64,000 bases of DNA from Siphonodentalium dalli (GCA_032622095.1 CP136069.1:201052690-201116689), one strand, 5' to 3'. Shown: positions 1-10,502, counted from the stretch's first letter. The notes: generated from the sequence alone by a model not told the origin. Translations and numbers: made by a program.

Positions 1-284
1 ATATATAAGAGAATGCAATGGCTTAACACATATTAAAGAAAAAATGGTAAAAAGTGTTAAATTATTTTTTTTTTTAGGCCAATGCATTCTCTTATATATG
101 CGAGGCGACCTATGGTCGACTCGCATATATAAGAGAATGCATTGGCACAGGGCATAACTGTAACTATCACAATGTGCTCAATGAGCCGGTTCCAATGATA
201 CCCATATTTCCATGGTTTTATTGAGACAGACCGAAGATAATTTAGGCTGTTAGGGCGTTTCTGGGCGTTATGTTGGGTAAAGGG
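1..284. mobile_element. piggyBac-like nonautonomous element, right part (cut by window edge)
   Basis: The right end reads TGTTGGGTAAAGGG followed by TTAA at 285-288, the mirror of the complete copy at 6867-7254. Inside are the remnant of one palindrome arm (1-22), a short AT-rich loop, a full palindrome arm (77-146), then about 130 bp of body matching 6867-7015 in reverse. The left end is outside the window. TTAA target duplication with a CCC-starting terminus is typical of the piggyBac superfamily. No transposase is present. Confidence 0.75.
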
Positions 285-408
285 TTAACATAGTATATAT
301 CAACTTCTCGGAGACGGTGTTCTATGTGATGCTTTGGTGATTGTCGGCTCGAGTGTTGGGCGCATGTGTAAACGGTGAGAACATTGTGATGGTCTCCTCT
401 TGCATGAC

Positions 409-532
409 TCAGATCATCCCAGTCATCGCCATCATAGGTAGCATGCTTCCACCCATACCCATACCACCGGATCCCGCCATTGAGAGTAGGAACAATGGGT
501 TGTTCATGTACCTGTCACCTCCCATCATCATA
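409..532 (-). CDS. Candidate 3' terminal exon, Gly/Met-rich C-terminus of a secreted-type protein
   Basis: On the minus strand a strong acceptor (pyrimidine-rich TTTCCTTGCAG) precedes position 532. The frame that starts after one leading T is open for 40 codons and ends in TGA at 409-411. It encodes MMMGGDRYMNNP, a short hydrophobic patch, then a Gly/Met run (SGGMGMGGSM) and ends in MTGMI. Low-complexity Gly/Met tails occur in secreted structural proteins of invertebrates. Exons at 7411-7494, 7660-7699, 9480-9595 and 10423-10502 lie upstream on the same strand. The 7411 exon leaves one base over and this one needs two, so at least one exon between them is unseen. Membership of the same gene is inferred from strand, order and composition. 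I do not recognise the protein. Confidence 0.35.
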
Positions 533-1294
533 CTGCAAGGAAACACAAAGTAATTATTTTGAATAATGCTATTAGCGTACCACATGTGCAACATATATTA
601 TTTCTGTAAACTCTGTTATTAGTACATTGGTGAGTGTAGATCTATGTGTTGTGCAAACTCTTCAGAACTGGAGTAAAATAAAAACATATTTGTAGATATA
701 TTATTATGAAAGTCCAGGATTAATGAGCTGAAACCCTCAATAATTGTCCTTGAATGCATCGACAGTGTGGACATAAATTGTGTCCAAACTTTTATGGTTT
801 TTTGAAAGTTGTGTTAAAATTATTTTAGACCCCAAACAACAGTTGAAATGGCAAGAATAAAAACAAAATGATTAAGGGCTTAAGCTCTTAAACCCCCAAA
901 ATGCCCCTAAATCACTGTAAACCAAAGTCCAAACCCACATAAACCCCCTTCGTTGGCGCGTCTATACCCACCACAGGGAGTTTAGTTGTAATTTATTTCA
1001 ACAGTCCACCTTTGTGGTATACCACTGGTATGCGTTCACAACATTAGTCAATAATAGGCAGGTTACGAACAAGTTCCCGTTCAAACAGCTAACGCCAAGT
1101 TGCATATTTTGCAAACATGTCATTAATTTCGTGGTTCGATTTCGCAGTCAGTGACTTCCAGTTCATGTTCGGTAGATAGTAGATACCTTTCGCAAAATCA
1201 CGAATACGATTGCGGATTAGCCTAATATAAGGTTGACTCCATCACAATTTACCTACGATGGCTAATTGGTGAGACGGCATATGCCCAACTATAT
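533..1294. other. Non-coding stretch, nothing recognised
   Basis: AT-rich sequence with no ORF of note, no inverted repeat and no tandem repeat that I can see. It would be intron if the minus-strand exons on both sides belong to one gene. Confidence 0.5.
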
Positions 1295-1858
1295 TCAGTT
1301 ACACATATATTTGGTGGAAAGAGTAATATGTGTCTCTTTCAGACCCCATGTTCTTATCCGTGTGTAATACACCACCCGAATAATGTTAGAGTGCACCCAA
1401 GCAGGACCAGTGGCACATTCTTGACACATCTGCACATAATTAAACTGCGTGCATGTGGTATATTTCGTCTCACATAAAAACCCCCGTGCGTAAAGATTGA
1501 ATTTTGGCCGTTTAATCTGCACTGGCAGGATATTTCCATATCCGTAATCGTATTCGTGATTTTGCGAAAGGTCTCTATTATCGTTGACACGCGGATACGG
1601 GTAACAGAGTTTGCGAAGCTTGCAGTGTGTGGCTGTAACATGCATTGAGTTTATATGTATACGTGCAAGTGGCCGGCATGTCACATTCGGTCGGCTGTAA
1701 CATGCATTGACTTTATATGTATACGTGCAAGTGGCCGGCATGTCACATTCGGTCGAATTCCAATGTCTTTTGAGGCATACCGAACGTGTTGTGATATATT
1801 CAGGAAACATTACAACAAATAAACAAAACAATTTTGATCGCCCATACATTTTCAGCAT
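1295..1858 (-). CDS. Hypothetical Cys-rich ORF, possibly secreted
   Basis: An ATG-started frame of 187 codons, the longest ORF in the window that is not driven by tandem repeats. The N-terminus MLKMYGRSKLFCLFVVMF is basic then hydrophobic, like a weak signal peptide. About 14 cysteines follow, including CETKYTTC and CQEC, with an aromatic and basic C-terminal third. A 62-bp tandem duplication (1631-1754) lies inside. Because 62 is not a multiple of three, the two halves are read in different frames; removing one copy would bring a stop soon after. So either the ORF is a chance fusion made by the duplication, or only the C-terminal part is old coding sequence. No family recognised; an internal exon of the neighbouring minus-strand gene is an alternative. 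Confidence 0.25.
   Translation of the reverse strand: MLKMYGRSKLFCLFVVMFPEYITTRSVCLKRHWNSTECDMPATCTYTYKVNACYSRPNVTCRPLARIHINSMHVTATHCKLRKLCYPYPRVNDNRDLSQNHEYDYGYGNILPVQIKRPKFNLYARGFLCETKYTTCTQFNYVQMCQECATGPAWVHSNIIRVVYYTRIRTWGLKETHITLSTKYMCN
1631..1754. repeat. 62-bp direct tandem duplication, two copies
   Basis: Copies at 1631-1692 and 1693-1754, beginning GGCTGTAACATGCATTGA, differ at one base that I can see (GAGTTT against GACTTT). A recent slippage or unequal-exchange event. Confidence 0.9.
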
Positions 1859-2532
1859 CGCTTGGCATAATAAAACGTGTCAAAAACATTATTAGGTCAG
1901 GTTAAATACTAAATATTCGCTGTAATCAAGTAATATGCAATACTATATTCAGAACCCATACCCCATCAATACTTTTTCTATATATTGTCTATAAACTGAC
2001 CATTGGGGCATAACAGTTACACGTTTGCAAGTTGTCGTACGGCTGGCAAGATAAATCCTCTCCCGATATCAAAACCATCACATAGCGTGACGCAAACTCC
2101 AGGCAGAGTTATCTCCCATCGCTCCGCTGAGATACCACTGCCATAATGACATTAATTGGTAAGGAATTCTTACGTGTTTTTAGTTCTTATGTTTTAGGAT
2201 TAAAATTGTCTATGTCTGGCTCAGTTCATATTGTTCTGAAATAATACAGAAAGAATTACCATTATTGCAAACTTGAAAAAAAAAATGGTGGTCAAAACAA
2301 GATAATAGGTGACTAAATAGTAGTAAATACAGTTAACGATATGTAAAAATAGATTTATCGTCTGCAAAGTACACTCATTGTAGCAGTGATATATCGCAGC
2401 GATATCGTAGAGGGCGCTGTATGGAGTTTGAGCGTGACGTTCATCGCGAGGAATGCGTTTTCCATGTTTGGTATAAGCCGTTTTAACGGGAACTTGTAAT
2501 TCGCAACCTGCTACTGTATGAGGACTGCGAGA
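1859..2532. other. Non-coding stretch, nothing recognised
   Basis: No convincing ORF, inverted repeat or family match. It leads directly into the 57-bp minisatellite. Confidence 0.5.
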
Positions 2533-3786
2533 CAGATCGTATAAAATATGCCATATTATAAAATAGCATTGATGGGTTATCAATCATTACAGATCGTATA
2601 AAAAATACCATATTATAAAATAGCATTGATGGGTTATCAATCATTACAGATCGTATAAAATATACCATATAATAAAATAGCATTGATGGGTTATCAATTA
2701 TTACAGATCGTATAAAATATACCATATAATAAAATAGCATTGATGGGTTATCAATTATTACAGATCGTATAAAATATACCATATAATAAAATAGCATTGA
2801 TGGGTTATCAATCATTACAGATCGTATAAAATATACCATATAATAAAATAGCATTGATGGGTTATCAATCATTACAGATCGTATAAAATATACCATATAA
2901 TAAAATAGCATTGATGGGTTATCAATCATTACAGATCGTATAAAATATACCATATAATAAAATAGCATTGATGGGTTATCAATCATTACAGATCGTATAA
3001 AATATACCATATAATAAAATAGCATTGATGGGTTATCAATCATTACAGATCGTATAAAATATACCATATAATAAAATAGCATTGATGGGTTATCAATCAT
3101 TACAGATCGTATAAAATATACCATATAATAAAATAGCATTGATGGGTTATCAATCATTACAGATCGTATAAAATATACCATATAATAAAATAGCATTGAT
3201 GGGTTATCAATCATTACAGATCGTATAAAATATACCATATAATAAAATAGCATTGATGGGTTATCAATCATTACAGATCGTATAAAATATACCATATAAT
3301 AAAATAGCATTGATGGGTTATCAATCATTACAGATCGTATAAAATATACCATATAATAAAATAGCATTGATGGGTTATCAATCATTACAGATCGTATAAA
3401 ATATACCATATAATAAAATAGCATTGATGGGTTATCAATCATTACAGATCGTATAAAATATACCATATAATAAAATAGCATTGATGGGTTATCAATCATT
3501 ACAGATCGTATAAAAAATACCATATTATAAAATAGCATTGATGGGTTATCAATCATTACAGATCGTATAAAATATACCATATAATAAAATAGCATTGATG
3601 GGTTATCAATCATTACAGATCGTATAAAAAATACCATATTATAAAATAGCATTGATGGGTTATCAATCATTACAGATCGTATAAAAAATACCATATAATA
3701 AAATAGCATTGATGGGTTATCAATCATTACAGATCGTATAAAATATACCATATAATAAAATAGCATTGATGGGTTATCAATCACTA
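2533..3786. repeat. 57-bp minisatellite, about 22 copies
   Basis: Unit starts GATCGTATAAAATATACCAT and ends GGTTATCAATCATTACA. Most interior copies are identical. Variant units (AAAAAATACCATATTATAAA, and TTATCAATTATTACA) cluster near the two ends, as expected when the middle of an array is homogenised by unequal exchange. Since 57 is 19 codons, a stop-free minus-strand frame (MIDNPSMLFYYMVYFIRSV repeated) runs through the array; I read that as a by-product. Confidence 0.95.
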
Positions 3787-4800
3787 GAGCACAACCCCAT
3801 TGTTGCAATCGTTCCCTGATGTTTGGTAAAGCACACAAATTCCCAAGGCTAGTGAAGGAATAGTTCAGTGATTATCCCATCGTTAAGCAAACGCAACCCA
3901 TAACAGACAAATCGCACGGGCGCTTCAAAGTGGGACCAGACCGTGTTGTTTCGGATATATCTATTTACACTCAACGGCGATTAGTTCATGTTAATCACGT
4001 TGTTGGGCGTGGCTAACCGGCTATTGTGTCCAATCGCGGCCAGCGTACGGATTGTGCGTCGTGGTCAAAACACGCTCAACGGCACATGTCGTCTTGGACT
4101 CGATTGATTCTGGTAAAGAACAATTCTTGTTCTCTAACCATTACTTAGTTGACCTTTTTCCGCGCGATATCAAGTAGCTTCTAATTATGCCAAGCTACTG
4201 TGTGTAACACTGTCGATATGTTAAAGCGAAATTTGGTTCATATCTCACCCCAATACAAATTTGGGAAAATTGTGAATTAGTTTATACATAATTCAGTTGC
4301 GGCAAACTATTGGCTGACTTACATAATATAAATGACATGGTTGCGAACTGCATGCCAATGCCTGGCGACCCGAATAATATTAAGCAAGATAGGTGTGCAT
4401 AGCCCCTGGTGAATATCGGACTTAACTGTTAATTGCACTATAAACGTATCTCAGTTAGACTAAATGGTGGTCAGAAATGAGCGATGCCGCATCTAAATTC
4501 AATTCGATTACTGTTTTGGGTTGGTGAAAAACAAGAATATTTGCAAAAGTATTAGATTGTTTAAGCTACACTTGATACCAAAAATAATCTGAATGGATGT
4601 ATCAGTTGGATCCTTCTAAAATCTGCGAATGTCTGTCTGTCTGTCTGTCTGTGTTCTATAGATATTCACATGGAACCATGTATACGGCACCAAAGGGGTG
4701 TAACAGTGGTACATTTTTCCGAGAAAATAATGGTGTGGGTTAGAATTTTCTAAAGTGATGCTGTTGTCATGCGCAGAAAAGGGAGAGAGGCATAACAATT
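3787..4800. other. Non-coding stretch with a short (TCTG)n run
   Basis: Nothing gene-like. A TCTG tetranucleotide run lies at about 4631-4652, just upstream of the diverged repeat at 4801-5345. Confidence 0.5.
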
Positions 4801-5345
4801 TTGTATCGCCGATATCCACCAAACTTATACATAATGATCTCCATGATATGGCGAATCTAATGGTGTGGTTAAAGATGTAAAGAGTTGCGCCACTCGTGTC
4901 AGGGGAGCACCGACCGGGGGGGGGGGGCACCACAAACTGATGAAATATTTTGAGCACCGATTTCCACCAAATTGATACACATTCTTCCCCACGATACAAG
5001 GTATATAATAACGTGATTTAATGACGCCAATAAATTTGATAAGAATTTGCTTATTCGCCTATTACCACCGATGTTAGGAGTCTAACTGTGTCGTTTAACG
5101 ATGTCGAAGTTCGAGTCAGGGTGCATGGAGGGATGCCAAAAATTGATAAGAACTATTTTTGCGCCGATTTTAACCAAATTGTGACATATTCATCTTCGTG
5201 ATACGATGAATACAATCGTGTGGTTTAAATGCGCCAAATTGGTGCCGTTTGGGTGAGAAATGGGGGCACTACATTTGATACGAATTTAGTTAGCCGCCGA
5301 TTTTCATCAATTTCACTTTGTATATAATATGAATAGTAAATACAT
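4801..5345. repeat. Diverged tandem repeat, about four copies of 130-210 bp
   Basis: The motif GCCGATTTCCACCAAAT, followed about 15 bp later by ATCTTC-GATACGAT, recurs near 4807, 4955, 5163 and 5293 with many substitutions and indels. A related phrase (GACCGATTTCGACCGAAC) occurs at 37067. This looks like an old internally repetitive element; family unknown. Confidence 0.45.
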
Positions 5346-5980
5346 AATTAAACATATATATTCGACTTACACCTTGAATATGTACATTTATACATAACCT
5401 TTATGCTTGAATCGCCATTGTTTCTTTACGATTTAGAGGATCAATCTCTAGACACACATGCACACACTCATTATGGTACATTGTACAATGCATAGTATAC
5501 TAACTATACTTACAGTAATGGCACTGAAAATAAAAAATACGCTGTGAAAATAACATAACTGACATATCATCGCATCGGTGCTAACATGTTGTATATCCAT
5601 TTTGGCGGGAAAATGAGATAACAGTAATGTTCGATTCGGCGTGGTATTCCTGTCCGAAAAACACAAGATATTAGGTATAGCATATACCAGCTGTAAAGGA
5701 GAGGTCATGGAAATATGCTCCATCTCATGCCAGTGCGTATTGTTCTATCTCCAGTGTGGACCAATTAATTGATTTGTAATACGTGATCGCCTAATTTCAA
5801 GTGCTATAATATACTATTATTTCAAACCGACAATGGTAAGCAATGGGAACTAATGGCCGTCAATATGCTTGACTCGATATAGTGTTTTCGTACTCTTATA
5901 AATGAAAATCTTAATTCTAGAATGAATTGCCTGTCTAACAACAACTTCTAACTACATCGAAATACCGGTCATTTTTAGTA
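5346..5980. other. Non-coding stretch, one isolated strong minus-strand donor
   Basis: No clear gene. A perfect minus-strand splice donor (GTAAGT) lies at 5508-5513, with possible 10-28 nt exons just above it whose lengths would bridge the phase gap between the 7411 and 409 exons. That is only a possibility. Confidence 0.3.
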
Positions 5981-5987
5981 TACTCAT

Positions 5988-6528
5988 CAGGGGGGGGGGG
6001 GGGGTGAAAAAAAAATTACGTATGCCGGGGTGCGTGGGTGGTCAAAGCCACCAACAAGCAATTTTTTCCGCAACTAAAAAAAATTTCCTGCTTGTTTTTT
6101 AGTGTTTTGGCAATGAGTTGGGCTTCAAAACCACTTTGAATGAGATAAATAATGTAATTCTAACCGGTAAACTGACTGCAGGCAGTTATCGTGTTGTATT
6201 TTGTTGCAAATTATGAAATCCAAGATGGCCGCTGGCAGCCATGTTGTTTTGGCCGAATGACCTCAAAATGACTCATTCCTATTTACATGTCCATGTTAAC
6301 ATCCATGATAAATAGTATGCACAGAAATTCATATACAGCTGTTTACAGTGAATTTCCCCCCGCAAATCTCTGTTTCAGTGTTAAAAGGGGGGTGGGTGTC
6401 AAAAAATGGTCGGAAAAAACTGCCGTAAACGGAAAAAAAATTGGCGGTGGGGGTGGGTGGGTACAAAAAATGATCGAACGGGAAAAAATGCCATACGTGC
6501 CTGAAATTTTTTTCCGACCCCCCCCCTG
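5988..6528. mobile_element. hAT-like MITE with CAGGGG termini and 7-bp target duplication
   Basis: The ends read CAGGGGGG... and ...CCCCCCCTG. The subterminal parts also match in inverse (GGTGAAAAAAAAATTACGTATGCC against CGTGCCTGAAATTTTTTTCCGAC). The direct repeat TACTCAT abuts both ends (5981-5987 and 6529-6535). CAG-type ends are usual for hAT, whose duplication is normally 8 bp, so the superfamily call is tentative. Two fragments of the same family lie at 36820-36945 and 38795-38937. Confidence 0.75.
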
Positions 6529-6862
6529 TACTCATGGCAAAATGCATGTAACCAACGGCAGGAGTATTTCACACAACTCTGCCTCTGTTACCAATATTAC
6601 CCAATTCAAACAGACATAAAATGTATAGCTATACTGTCGAGCCGTGCATTTAACACACTGAAGTTTGAAAATAGTTTAGAGGGCCCAAGCTTAAACGAGA
6701 GAACGACTTTCCAAACAGTCGTTTTCCCCTCTCATCAGATCTATAGCACATACCAATCCTTCTACTACCCACAGTTAATCTTATTATGTATCCATATTAA
6801 TTACATGTAATCATGTATTAAATTCCACAAGTAATAATTATTCTGATGGGCATACACAAAAT
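6529..6862. other. Non-coding stretch, nothing recognised
   Basis: Short AT-rich spacer between two MITEs with no ORF or repeat that I can support. Confidence 0.5.
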
Positions 6863-6866
6863 TTAA

Positions 6867-7254
6867 CCCTTTACCCAACAAACCGGCCAAAACCGGCCAA
6901 ATAAAGCTTCAACAGCCTAAAATATCTTCGGTCTGTCTCAATAGAACCATACAAATATGGATATCATTGGAACTGGCTCATTGACCACATTGTGATAGTT
7001 ACAGTTATGCCCTGTGCCAATGCATTCTCTTATATATGCGAGTCGACCATAGGTCGCCTCGCATATATAATAGAATGCATTGGCCTAAAAAAAAAAAAAA
7101 ACACTTTTTACCATTTTTTCTTACATTCTTTAACAATTTTATAATTTTTAATGTGTTAAGCCAATGCATTCTCTTATATATGCGAGGCGACCTATGGTCG
7201 ACTCGCATATATAAGAGAATGCATTGGCACAGGGCCCTTCTGTTGGGTAAAGGG
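6867..7254. mobile_element. Complete piggyBac-like nonautonomous element carrying the double palindrome module
   Basis: TTAA target duplications at 6863-6866 and 7255-7258 flank inverted ends CCCTTTACCCAACA and TGTTGGGTAAAGGG. The body from 6881 to 7015 is unique to the family; then come two inverted palindrome arms (7016-7084, 7160-7228) separated by an AT-rich loop with a poly-A run. There is no coding capacity. Relatives at 1-284, 15846-16185 and 56344-56430 match over the body. Superfamily is assigned from TTAA and the CCC terminus. Confidence 0.85.
7016..7228. repeat. Reference copy of the double palindrome (hairpin) module
   Basis: Each arm is a near-perfect palindrome of about 70 bp: GCCAATGCATTCTCTTATAT, then ATGCGAGTCGACC, a short centre, and the reverse complement. 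The two arms are inverted relative to each other around a loop of about 75 bp. Other copies: 1-146, 8887-9228, 11177-11353, 15952-16159, 18327-18683, one arm at 35418-35486, 52221-52540, and degenerate remains near 16692, 22537 and 23085. Confidence 0.95.
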
Positions 7255-7410
7255 TTAAACCAAACACATCACACGAGGTATTGCATTGACATGCGGTTGC
7301 ATATTTTGATATTTTACCTGTTTCCACCAGTAATATTGGTAAGAAAATCCAGATAAAAAAATCGGTTATACGTGTACCTGAGTATAGATAATATATCTAT
7401 ATGCACTTAC

Positions 7411-7494
7411 AGGAACTTCCGCCAGATGACTGCTGTTGCTGTTGTCGTCGTGGTTGTCGTCGTGGTTGTCGTCGTGGCCACTGCCATGGTATAA
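7411..7494 (-). CDS. Candidate internal exon, Arg/Gln-rich linker
   Basis: Minus-strand 84-nt piece with a strong acceptor (TTGGTGTTTCAG) and a consensus donor (GTAAGT, rc of 7405-7410). Joined in phase to the 7660 exon it reads V-IPWQWPRRQPRRQPRRQ, then QQQQ and SSGGSS, leaving one base. A CAACCACGACGA triplet-type repeat keeps all three frames open, so the frame rests on the upstream junction (phase 1) rather than on stop avoidance; the other frames would give an Asp/His-rich or a Thr-rich segment. Part of the proposed secreted-protein gene on this strand. Confidence 0.4.
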
Positions 7495-7659
7495 CTGAAA
7501 CACCAAGTACAACATGGTAAAAACGGAAGTGGGAATTTTGAAACGCACATTTTATGATGAGGTGGACAGGCAGAGAGCCCATTGCACAGCTATGTCCACT
7601 CCAAGCAAAATTGCACCATCTAGGAGTCAGTGTGGTGTAGTTCTCTATATCACACTGAC

Positions 7660-7699
7660 CTCCCAATGAGCCAGAAACTGGCGTATATACATGAACACA
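7660..7699 (-). CDS. Candidate small internal exon (40 nt)
   Basis: Flanked on the minus strand by acceptor ATGGATTACAG and donor GTCAGT. In phase 0, as set by the 9480 exon, it reads CVHVYTPVSGSLG and leaves one base, which is the phase the 7411 exon accepts. It adds one cysteine directly after the 9480 exon. Its small size makes the call weak on its own; the phase fit on both sides is the support. Confidence 0.3.
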
Positions 7700-7760
7700 C
7701 TGTAATCCATTTTATTTATATCCATGATTTGTATTTAATGTATAACAGTCAAATAATAAT

Positions 7761-8600
7761 ATACAAATGGTGACCTGGCTCGAGGACAAAATTGCGGATT
7801 GTCTCCCCGTGGAACCAATGTATCCCGAGGCGGAGCCGAGGGTAACATTGGTTCCAATGGGAGGCTATCCGCAATGTTGCCCTCGAGCCAGGTCACCATT
7901 GTTTGTATTATACCGAATAACAATATCAGCAGTTCTGAAAATTTAACCGGCATCCATGATGTTTACTTTGAAGTATGCGGAAGTCGTCTGAATCATGACG
8001 ATTTGGGGTTTCCGGTTTGAATGTCACGGTCAATATACGTCATACAATTTCGTTCGGGTGCTTCCGTGAACACGTTCGGGCTCTTTCGGTCGGAGCGGTA
8101 AACATTGCAAAAAATGGTGACCGGCAATGTTTCATGGACGAGAAACATTATACAAATAGTGACCTGTCTCGAGGGCAACATTGCGGATTGTCTCCCCGAC
8201 TCGGAGGAACCAATGTCTCCCGGCGAAGGCGAAGCCTCGGAAGACATTGGTTCCTCGGGGAAACTATCGCAATGTTGCCCTCGAGCCAGGTCACCATTGT
8301 TTTTATTATACCGAATAACCATGTCAGCAGTTCTGTAAGTTTCGAAATATCATCGGGTGAAACATCCGCGAATCGCTTCGATTGGACACCGGCATCCACG
8401 ATGTTTACTTTGAAGAATGCGGAAGTCGTCTGAATCGTGGCGATTTGGGGGTTCCGGTTTGAATGTCACGGTCAATATACGTCATACAATTTCGTTCGGG
8501 TGCTTCCGTGAACAAGTTCGTGCTCTTTCGGTCGGAGCGGTAAACATTGCAAAAAATGGTCACCGGCAATGTTTCATGGGCGGGAAACATTGCAAATTGT
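7761..8600. repeat. Two tandem units, each a 150-bp hairpin plus spacer
   Basis: Hairpins at 7761-7908 and about 8150-8310 share arms GGTGACCTGGCTCGAGG and ATTGCGGAT...GAACCAATG. Their centres differ (GGCGGAGCC against GGCGAAGGCGAAGCC). The spacers 7909-8149 and 8311-8600 are homologous; the second is longer by an insert near 8345-8390. Several short ORFs here read through the palindromes and are not genes. Family unknown; a tandem duplication of one foldback element is the simplest reading. Confidence 0.85.
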
Positions 8601-8837
8601 AACATCACACCCTATGGGAAATTAACATAGGCTTTTAATATGAGGTATAATAATATATAATGTATGCACGTTTAACGACAAACCATCTCTCTAAACAAAC
8701 CCTATCTGCGCAAAAGTTTGAAATCGCTGCTTCTGTAATACATTTCGGAAATTTATCTCAGAGTAATACTGTGTAGAGTGCGTGTATCAATGCGAGTAAA
8801 TGATTGTGTATACATGTGTGTCCAATTGGTGAATATG

Positions 8838-9278
8838 TGACCCGCCATATCAAAACCAGTCGTAAGTCGGGATTTTTTTACCATGTGCCAATGCATTCTC
8901 TTATATATGCGAGTCCACCATATAATATAGAATGCATTGGCCTAACAATTTTTTACAATTTTAATAATTTGTTCTTGTATTCTTTAACAATTTTATAATT
9001 TCACCCATACAGAGCCCCAGACAAACATGAGTAGACGACACTCTTCTATATGCTTATATATGTGTGGGGCTCCCTGCAGGGTAATGGATGTTTTTTATTG
9101 TATGTCCTAAACATTGTCAGAAACATTTATTTAAAAAAAATGATTAAAAAAATTGTTAGGCCAATGCATTCTCTTATATATGCGAGGCGACCTATGGTCG
9201 ACTCGCATATATAAGAGAATGCATTGGCACAGGGTAAAACAAATCCCGACTTACGACTGGATTTGATATGGCGGGTCA
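8838..9278. mobile_element. MITE with GTGACCCGCC-type termini, containing the palindrome module
   Basis: Inverted ends of about 40 bp: TGACCCGCCATATCAAAACC and its counterpart GGATTTGATATGGCGGGTCA. Immediately inside lie the palindrome arms (8887-8941, shortened, and 9159-9228). Between the arms is about 215 bp including CAGAGCCCCAGACAAACATG and GGGGCTCCCTGCAGGG, a segment absent from the short modules. Copies at 18279-18732 and 52171-52540 (truncated). Target duplication not clear, so no superfamily is given. Confidence 0.85.
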
Positions 9279-9479
9279 TATATTTGGTTTATGTAATGGA
9301 CAGAAGGGGTCACTCTCACCTAAACAGTGCCGAAGATTACACGGGTGTTGCAATTGAAGGTTACACAGGTGTTGCTATCGAAGTTAACGCAGTACTGTAC
9401 TGCTGAAAGTCTAGAGCCCATCAGCATTTCGGACAGACGCAAAAACTAAACAACTTTATTTCGAACAAAATTGCAAAAC

Positions 9480-9595
9480 CTGTGTACTCTTCCAGTCAGC
9501 ACATTTTCCAAACCTATACCCTTCAGCACATTTATAGGTGGGAGTGACACTTTCATCTTCAGTTGGGGTGGAAATCTCAAGCATTCCGCCATCAG
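9480..9595 (-). CDS. Candidate internal exon with two cysteines of a secreted-type protein
   Basis: Minus-strand 116-nt piece after a pyrimidine-rich acceptor (CGTTCCTGTCATTGGTGCAG) and before ACACAG/GTTTTG, a weak donor. Read in the phase left by the 10423 exon (G + CT) it gives A-DGGMLEISTPTEDESVTPTY, then KCAEGYRFGKCADWKSTQ, and ends in phase 0, the phase accepted by the 7660 exon. An acidic Thr/Ser stretch followed by a Cys/Tyr/Gly stretch suits an extracellular protein. A second frame is also open, so the choice relies on phase continuity. Confidence 0.4.
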
Positions 9596-9599
9596 CTGC

Positions 9600-10133
9600 A
9601 CCAATGACAGGAACGATATCCCCTCAGTTTGTCATTGTGACTTTCAGAAAGATACGGATTAGACATAGTTATTAGACATAGTTATTCGAAATGCTTCTGA
9701 CTAACCTATTTCTAACGTTGGTCATATTGATTCGATTATTTAGCAGTGTTGTTTCCAGCCATGACAGATTTGATTTAAACATATTTTATTGTATATCGAT
9801 TATATAAATGGGGATTGGGACACAACTGTTGTCAACTTAGTGACGCCCCTCTCCCACACAGAAGATATAACATAACAGTTAAACAAGATGGCAGGATGAA
9901 ATTTGTGTATATTTAAGTAGGGAAACAAATGTGAATATGTGTACAGAGTGAGCTATGAGTGGGGTTTTATTGTGTCCATATCTCTCCTCACGTTGTCATA
10001 AGTTGTGTCTAAAAATGCCGGGCATTTAAATTTTAAATTGTTTTCAATGACAGATTGTCATAATAGAGAAAAATATATGATGTTACCCAAAACGTTTGGT
10101 TGCACTAATGTAGGAATGTGTAATATGAAATAG
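9600..10133. other. Non-coding stretch, proposed intron
   Basis: Between the 9480 exon and the LINE fragment. No repeat or ORF that I can support. Confidence 0.45.
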
Positions 10134-10349
10134 TTATATATTTCTTCTGTGATCATTTTCAGAGATTCCACAGAGAAGATGCTTAGTATTTTCTATATGA
10201 AAGTTATTAGTTTCAAGTTTGTGGTAAAATATTCTTCTCTGCTTGGTGAACAATGCACAGTGAAAGAAGAAATGACTAGCATCCTTCATCGGGAAACCAC
10301 AATGACATTTAGAACTATCTGCTATGTGATTAGTGTGTATGTCACTCAT
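10134..10349 (-). pseudogene. Non-LTR retrotransposon (LINE) C-terminal fragment
   Basis: A 71-codon minus-strand frame reads SDIHTNHIADSSKCHCGF, then MKDASHFFFHCALFTKQRR. The C-x-C-x9-H-x4-C arrangement inside 'ADSSKCHCG...HFFFHC' is the zinc-knuckle-like segment found after the reverse transcriptase in many Jockey/CR1/RTE-type ORF2 proteins. No reverse transcriptase core was seen next to it, so this is a 5'-truncated or broken copy. It sits in the intron between the 10423 and 9480 exons. Confidence 0.5.
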
Positions 10350-10422
10350 TAAGTCGCTACAATAGTTTCGGAGTTGACAGAGCCAAACGTGGATGTGGAA
10401 TTGCTATGAAATCTTCACTCAC

Positions 10423-10502
10423 CTTGGCATTTACTCCGTTGAGGACACGGCTGCTTGTCACAATACACAGGCACGTTGACACAAACTGTCCCCGGTCCGC
10501 AT
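10423..10502 (-). CDS. Candidate Cys-rich exon of a secreted-type protein
   Basis: Minus-strand 80-nt piece with a consensus donor (AAG/GTGAGT) and an AG acceptor (GAATACAAG). The frame after one leading base reads CGPGTVCVNVPVYCDKQPCP, then QRSKCQ: five cysteines in 26 residues with spacing C-x5-C-x6-C-x4-C-x5-C. Compact Cys modules of this kind are common in extracellular and shell- or cuticle-matrix proteins of invertebrates; that link is an analogy, not a match. The exon leaves one base, which fits the 9480 exon. The upstream exon and signal peptide were not found. Confidence 0.45.

Noticed and set aside
2483-3838. 451-codon minus-strand ORF of repeated 19-residue units
   Set aside because: It is the translation of a 57-bp minisatellite whose period is a multiple of three; homogenised repeats stay open without selection, and no exon context was found.
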